Below, piece after piece: positions 58,701 to 64,000 of a stretch of DNA of 64,000 bases. The notes beneath the pieces are model-generated. The model did no database searches, was not told the DNA's origin, and saw only the letters and a list, made by a program, of their open reading frames with translations. A program made the translations under genes and the position numbers. The first letter of the stretch is position 1; each line of letters opens with the position of its first letter. The stretch comes from Panorpa germanica. Lineage: Eukaryota > Arthropoda > Insecta > Mecoptera > Panorpidae. Where the stretch lies: assembly GCA_963678705.1 (NCBI GenBank), contig OY783216.1, forward strand, positions 8,680,001-8,744,000. Direction: 5' to 3'.

Positions 58701-59865
58701 TGAGCTAAGTTAATCATAGGAGCAGGAGCGTATATTTTACACACGTGTCCTACAACAAGCACCTTAACCTAAATTTTCCAGGATTGTATTAAATGTAAAT
58801 TACCCTGTGATAAGCAAAAGCATTGTTATCAGAAATTTTAATTAAAATTGACTCATCTATTCATTATATAATTTATATTACTCTATTTTACATAATAATT
58901 AACAATCCATTAATATCTTTAATTATATTAAATAGAATACACCCATTTCAAAGGGCATGGTATGGTCAGACACACTTGGCAGAGAATAGAGGATCATGCG
59001 TGTTTTAAATGAAATCCTTCCCATGAAGTAACGAATCCCCGAGCCTCCTCTGTGCCTACCGTGTGCTTGTGTGGTGTAGTGTTTGCTGCTTACGATTAGC
59101 CGCTTTAGCTGTAGAGCTCTAGGCCATGGCCAGGTGCTACCAAATGCGCCAGATACCGTGTTGATAATTCAACGCCGACATCGCCAAAGCATCAAGTCGT
59201 GGTCGTAACAAGCAGACCAGCATGAGCTGGTGAAAACAAACTTTGAAAGTCTGAAGTGTTGCATACATGCTTTGAGTGTCGGAATGTTTTCTTGTGAAAA
59301 TAATATTCAATTTATTATAATGTGATTTAATAATGATTTACTTTTACATATTATTCAATATTCAGTGAGTTAGACAATAATTGTGCAACTTTAAACGTGT
59401 TTAAATACTAATTATAAAGTAACGCCTTATAAATATGTGACACAAATAACAGCTACTGTTTTTAAATTAAAAAGTTTTGTTTTGTAGATAGTTTTTTTTA
59501 AAAATTCTTTTGTGTTTTTCGAGAAGCCAATCCGTAAAGAAAAGTCCAAAGGTAACAGAGTTAGATATTTTATTTTAAGGCATAATGTATTATTCATTAA
59601 TATTTTCACTTGCATTAGTCGATATCTGAACCAGTGTAATATTTTTTTAGAAAATAATTGGATTATATGTTTTTGTAATGCTATGACACCATAAATACTG
59701 CCAACGTTGAAGGATGCTACACAGCATTAGAAATAAACTGACGTTAAATAAAAGAAAAATGAATGCTCGAGATGTTTATTACCAATTTTTGTACATTTAT
59801 GTAATGTAACATTCATGTTTTATGTTTAGCATTTATTTAATAGTAAATTAAACGTCTAAAGTAAA
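58701..59865. other. Non-coding stretch with a GC-rich patch
   Basis: At 59030-59240 the base composition jumps well above the surroundings (CCCCGAGCCTCCTCTGTGCC, CATGGCCAGGTGCTACC, GCCGACATCGCC). No long frame is open in it. It could be a promoter or first exon (see findings). The rest is AT-rich with nothing identified. Confidence 0.45.
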
Positions 59866-60053
59866 GGGCCTATTTTGTAACTGCTTACCTGACATCTGAT
59901 AACTTCTGACGATTTTTTAAAGGCCTGTATCTTCTAAACTAAGCTATGTATGTTTACACAAAATTATGAGAAGGCCTAATTTGTAAATTATAGGGCTTTG
60001 AAAAATCATCAGAAGTTAACAGACGTCCGGTAAGCAATTACAAAATAGGCCCA
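59866..60053. mobile_element. Foldback MITE family J (188 bp)
   Basis: The arms are inverted over about 65 bp each. Left GGGCCTATTTTGTAACTGCT, TACCTGACATCTGATAACTT and CTGACGATTTTT pair with right AAAAATCATCAG, AAGTTAACAGACGTCCGGTA and AGCAATTACAAAATAGGCCC. There is no coding capacity and a single copy in this window. Confidence 0.88.
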
Positions 60054-60071
60054 TTAAAAGGCTATACCAAA

Positions 60072-60228
60072 TACTGTAAAAGAAATTGGTTGAAAAATGC
60101 TTTAGACAATGCGAGAGAAAATCGCGTAAAAAATTTTTCCGTGCGACTTTAAAATCAACAAAGTGCGTGTACATTTATATGATTCAATATATTACAGAAT
60201 TACGGTTTATTTATTTTTTACAGTGTAT
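60072..60228. mobile_element. MITE family D, copy 2
   Basis: It begins TACTGTAAAAGAAATTGG, ends TTTTACAGTGTAT, and contains TCCGTGCGACTTTAAAAT and ATATGATTCAATATATTACA, which recur reversed at 63733-63880. The ACAGTGTAT terminus equals the end of 38646-38801. Confidence 0.65.
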
Positions 60229-61100
60229 AATTCTAAGAACTTCTTTTTTCCTATGGCAATTTCGCTGTTTATATTTAAATAAAACACATGCATAATCAGA
60301 AGAGCAAGTCTTATTCATCAATAAATGTATCACTGGTTGTCGATAAATGAACACAGCAATAAAATATTACATGTGCAAGTTGTGTAGCATCAATTCAGGC
60401 GCGCTTGATATACTCTTTCAAAAAGATGAAATACTTTAATTTAAAATCATTTTCTTTATGAAGTATGTATTATTTTCCATAGAATATAATAAAGCATGCT
60501 TTTTAATTAAATGTAAACAATAATATTGTTTGTCAAAAATAAAAATATTTTGACAAAATTAATAGTCATTCAGTTGAATATAATTATTTTGCAAAGTAAT
60601 TATAATTTATCGTGAAGGGTAGTTATTCATCCCTGCCGCACCCTATGTAATATAATAAACACACAGTCATTGCTCATTGTCACATTTTGACTGTATGAGG
60701 TTAACAACCCTACTGGGAGGAATTCTTGATTAAATTTAGGATTGGTACATATTATAATTAAAATTATAATAATTTTAGGAGGACCAACAATGAATTAAAT
60801 AATTATTGTTTAGTTGTATGTCATATAGAAGAGAAAACAATATATTGGGATATAATTCTAGTGAGAGAGAGAAAGAGAAAACACATGACCAAACTTTTAA
60901 AGTCTGAAGAACTGAAGAATGAAGAACAACACCATATAATGTAAAGGAACAGTATATCTCACAAGAAGCAGCGAGATTTAAAGTGAGCAATGACAAGAAG
61001 GAGATGGATACTGGAAAAAGAGGAGGTAGTGAAAGATTAAAAGCGCTACAAATGTGCGCCAGATCTGCCCATGAAATGGACCTACCTCGAAAGTTATTGT
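60229..61100. other. Non-coding spacer, nothing identified
   Basis: No gene. A GA-rich tract occurs near 60862-60882. Confidence 0.45.
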
Positions 61101-61271
61101 AATGCCGGCAGTTCTGCCTCGTCGAGACATGCGAGATCGAGAGTGTAATCTAGCTCTCGCCTTGTGTTGGCCTTTCTTGCGTGGTCTCGAGTGCCTCACC
61201 TCGGCTTGCCGAGATCGCGTGTGTACAAATGTTTTGACAAATGTCTCGGCGAGAGTGAACTGCCGGCATAA
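61101..61271. mobile_element. GC-rich small inverted-repeat element
   Basis: The ends are ATGCCGGCAGTT (left) and AACTGCCGGCAT (right), a perfect 12-bp inverted repeat, around a CG-rich interior with several partial palindromes (CTCGTCGAGACATGCGAG, TCGGCTTGCCGAGA). The composition is far from the AT-rich flanks. It could be a MITE or a structured insertion. Short frames on both strands are side effects of the GC content. Confidence 0.7.
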
Positions 61272-61588
61272 TAAATGGATACGGCTATACTGTTATATAT
61301 AGATAAATGATCCTTTTCAAGAGAGAGCGCTCAGACGCTAACAAAAAAAATATGGAAAGAATACAATTGATTTTTTGAGAAGGCAATTGTGAGTGGTCAC
61401 AATGATTTCTTTTGAGTGACAGCTTCTTGTTTATGCGTCGGAACTACAAAAGATTAATCAGGCACTGAGTGGGTGAAAAAGTCGGCAGAATCTGTAATGG
61501 AGCAGAAGAGATAGTGAAACATAAGGGAAGGGAAAGCGAATTTTCGAAAAAAACGAAATATATAATGCAATTAAGGTAGAGGAATTAT
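61272..61588. other. Non-coding spacer, nothing identified
   Basis: No gene or repeat. Confidence 0.45.
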
Positions 61589-61781
61589 CAAGGCCCGATT
61601 TAGAGGTGTGGAGGCCCTGGGGCAATGATGGAGCGGAGGCCTCTAATTATTTTCCGACTAAACAATTTTTTTCCGTCAAGTCTTTCAAAAATGTATTGCT
61701 TTTATCTGTATTGTGGAGGCCCCTCTCTTGTGGAGGCCCCTAGGCAGTAGCCCCGCCTGCTCTCCCTCAAATCCGGGCCTG
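61589..61781 (+). mobile_element. hAT-like MITE with 8-bp target duplication
   Basis: The left end CAAGGCCCGATTTAGAGG and the right end CCCTCAAATCCGGGCCTG form an imperfect ~17-bp TIR. The flanks GGAATTAT (61581-61588) and CGAATTAT (61782-61789) match at 7 of 8 positions, the duplication length of hAT elements. The interior has two GTGGAGGCCCCT blocks. No coding capacity. Confidence 0.85.
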
Positions 61782-62373
61782 CGAATTATAGGAAGAAGAC
61801 AAATTAAATAGAAAAAGTGTATTCTAAGCTTTAACCAATTAATTTAATAATAATAAAGTACCTAAATATTTACATAATAAATAAGGTAATTAAAGAATCA
61901 CAACAAAGCATTATTGTTTAAATTTATGAACAATATCATAATTTATCGCTGCTATACCAATAACTGCCTTACAATTTCCATTAAATATAACAATTTGTAG
62001 TTCATAGAACGTTGATTATGTTTACAAACTATAACTTCTCTAGAAATAACCATCAGCAAAACAGATTTTAAGGAATTAATAGCCAATTCTAGTTCAAAGT
62101 ACTACAACGAAATTGTATGCTATAACACCGATCAAGTTAAGCCCCATTCCCACATACTGTTTTAGATTTAATTTAATGACTAATCCTTATACTGCTTTTT
62201 TTTAAATTTTAGTTTAAGGATATTTTAATTACATAGATTATTTATATGTATATCTACATGTATTTTATTTATTAATTTTGTGTATCGTAAAAATTCTACT
62301 AGCTTGTCAGTAACGTTGTCGTTTAGATGCAATAAGCATTGTAGGTGTTCAATTGTTAATTCTTTGTTAAAAG
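61782..62373. other. Non-coding spacer with a family C remnant
   Basis: AT-rich. 62140-62180 (AAGCCCCATTCCCACATACT followed by GTTTTAGATTTAATTTAA) is one decayed end of MITE family C. No gene. Confidence 0.5.
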
Positions 62374-62587
62374 CTTAGAGAATATATATTTGGAGAGTGA
62401 ATAACCTATGTTTCCTATAGATTAAAAATATGTCCAAGATGTGTACGAGAGAGAAAAGTATATATAGTTCTGACTTGACAACTGTCATTTTCGACGCATG
62501 AGCATAGAGGACAAATAGGAACATATACCTTTCTCTCTCGCACACTTTCAGGTCTGTCATTCTCTCTCCATATATATATGCTCTAAG
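62374..62587. mobile_element. Repeat family B, copy 4: palindromic foldback form
   Basis: The left arm (CTTAGAGAATATATATTTGG, TTTCCTATAGATTAAAAATA, GTACGAGAGAGAAAAGTATA) is the imperfect reverse complement of the right arm (ATATACCTTTCTCTCTCGCA, CTCTCTCCATATATATATGC, TCTAAG). The loop side holds TTGACAACTGTCATTTTCGA. This copy explains the other three as one arm plus loop. Confidence 0.8.
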
Positions 62588-63732
62588 GTTACAAGTGTCA
62601 TAAATGGGTTGTCTTTATTTCCTGAGGATGTATTCAGAGGTGTAATTTTTGTGCATCTTAGTCTCGTCAATGCTTTGTCTTATTTTCATTTTTTTTTGGT
62701 AACTAGTGTTGAAAATTTTGTATTGCTTTTTGATTCGATATAGTTGCAGATTTTCTGTATCTCTTAACAGAAATGATATATAAGATCATAGTGATTTAGT
62801 ATGTTATACTGCATTTATATTACTAGTTTTCTACATCGGAAAACCGGCACCGGTCGTAAATCAATCAATCATGAAATTGAAATAGTAGCGGCCACATTGC
62901 TCTGTCATTTACACGTGTTTTTTTGTACTAATATTTAAAGCAATGAGAATGCACGATACGATGTATGAAAATATCGCTGAAAATTATAAATCAAAATTAA
63001 TCAAAATATAAACTGAATCAATAGGTGAGCATGTGACTTTATGGTTATTAAAGCCGTAAGTACCGGTCATTATAGATTACAACATTTTGTTTAACGTGGA
63101 GAGAAAAATCTACAAGCTTAGTTGTAAATAGAAACATTGTACCAGCACGGCCGCCTGTGATATCATTTGCGTGTGAATAAAATTATAAAATTATTTATCC
63201 AAGTTTCAAACCAAAATCTTTCGTATTACAAAATTCAACAGAACGTAAATTTTCAGGAGCAATTGTCGTGTTAGAAGTCTATTCTCTTGATTGATAATTA
63301 CTCTTTCAGTCTACTTCACCTGTCTACTAACAAAATAACGATTAGTTTTAATTAGATTGGTCGGCAAGCGATGCGGAGAAATACAACGTAAATCTATTTC
63401 ACGATATCGAACTGAGATTTCAATTTACAGAAACTCTGCTATTTTGTTTATTTAGCAAATGCGTGATTTAAAGCAATTCACTTTTAAAATGTTTAACGAA
63501 TCTATCTATCCATTGGCAATGTGTTAAATTGTTACCAGAGCAATACACTCTGCATAAAATTAGTTCTGGATTTTATACTAAAACTGTGACATAAACTTAG
63601 TGCTCATCCATAAATTACGTCACACATTACATCCTTATCACACATTGTAGACCCCCTGTTGTGACGTCACACATGTCACATCACAAAACTCCTTAGTTAC
63701 TTTAAAAAAATTGGTCTTTCTTAGGCTTAAGT
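62588..63732. other. Non-coding spacer, nothing identified
   Basis: No gene. At 63600-63690 the sequence repeats CATC/GTCACACAT-type blocks (ACGTCACACATTACATCC, GTGACGTCACACATGTCACA), a short low-complexity patch. Confidence 0.45.
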
Positions 63733-63960
63733 TGCACTGCGAAAAATAATAAAGTGGAAATAAATCCGTAATTTTATAATAAATTGAATCATATGTACAT
63801 GCACTCTACTATTTAAAAGTCGCACGGAAATTATTATTTATAGTCTTATTATTATTATTTTCGGTCTATCCTTTTTCACAGTACAGCCTTAGGATAAGAA
63901 AAAGGCGTCTAAATCATTTTTCCGGCCAATTCCTTTTAGAGCAGTTTAAAAAATAGACTG
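63733..63960. mobile_element. MITE family D, copy 3
   Basis: Related in reverse orientation to 60072-60228 (AAAAGTCGCACGGAAATTAT; TTGAATCATATGTACATGCA) and, in its last 80 bp, to 38646-38801 (AAAAGGCGTCTAAATCATTT). It is either a longer relative or two nested pieces. It ends close to the window edge. Confidence 0.6.
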
Positions 63961-64000
63961 TTTAAAAAAACCTGCTTCAAACCTTTAAATCATTTTGCTA

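Overview
This window looks like nuclear DNA of an insect: AT-rich, transposon-dense, with short GT-AG introns. Lepidoptera is a reasonable guess, from the mix of Helitron-like, Tigger-like and jockey-like remnants around compact genes. That guess is inference, because nothing in the sequence names a species. I see no tRNA, rRNA or CRISPR, and nothing viral.

Four protein-coding loci can be read with confidence, all on the minus strand. (1) 10859-11677 is a four-exon low-molecular-weight tyrosine phosphatase (ACP1/primo family) of 161 residues. The catalytic cysteine has become serine and the general-acid aspartate has become asparagine, so it is predicted to be a pseudophosphatase. (2) 18045-22297 is the complete U1 snRNP 70 kDa protein gene, eight exons and 441 residues. 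(3) 23494-25981 is a three-exon gene for a 678-residue, mostly disordered protein with an N-terminal MGNNLC that looks lipidated; I do not recognise the family. (4) 44358-44972 is an intact, intronless, diverged UBE2H-type ubiquitin-conjugating enzyme, probably a retrogene. A lone well-spliced candidate exon at 57185-57261 (minus) hints at a fifth gene with large introns.

The rest is mainly repeats. 1-10858 is non-coding with scattered repeat fragments. 13318-16545 is a 3.2-kb imperfect palindrome built from ~147-bp tandem units in opposite orientations. 27047-57000 carries a TIR family with termini AATGGGCTTGTGTCCT (four near-complete copies, three of them clustered at 48963-54676), two tandem Helitron-like elements (32646-34292) and a third fragment (36481-36720), a Tigger deletion derivative with TA target duplication and a retained C-terminal transposase ORF (41155-42015), LINE fragments (46671-46995, 53233-53470, 55275-55620, 56700-56996), and MITE families. 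57780-58700 is a ~140-bp minisatellite. 59000-64000 holds several small inverted-repeat elements, including a hAT-like one with an 8-bp target duplication.

The genes do not form an operon or an evident pathway. They share orientation but sit in separate islands. The best leads for new biology are the doubly inactivated phosphatase, the UBE2H-like retrogene, the unrecognised MGNNLC protein and the palindromic 147-bp array.
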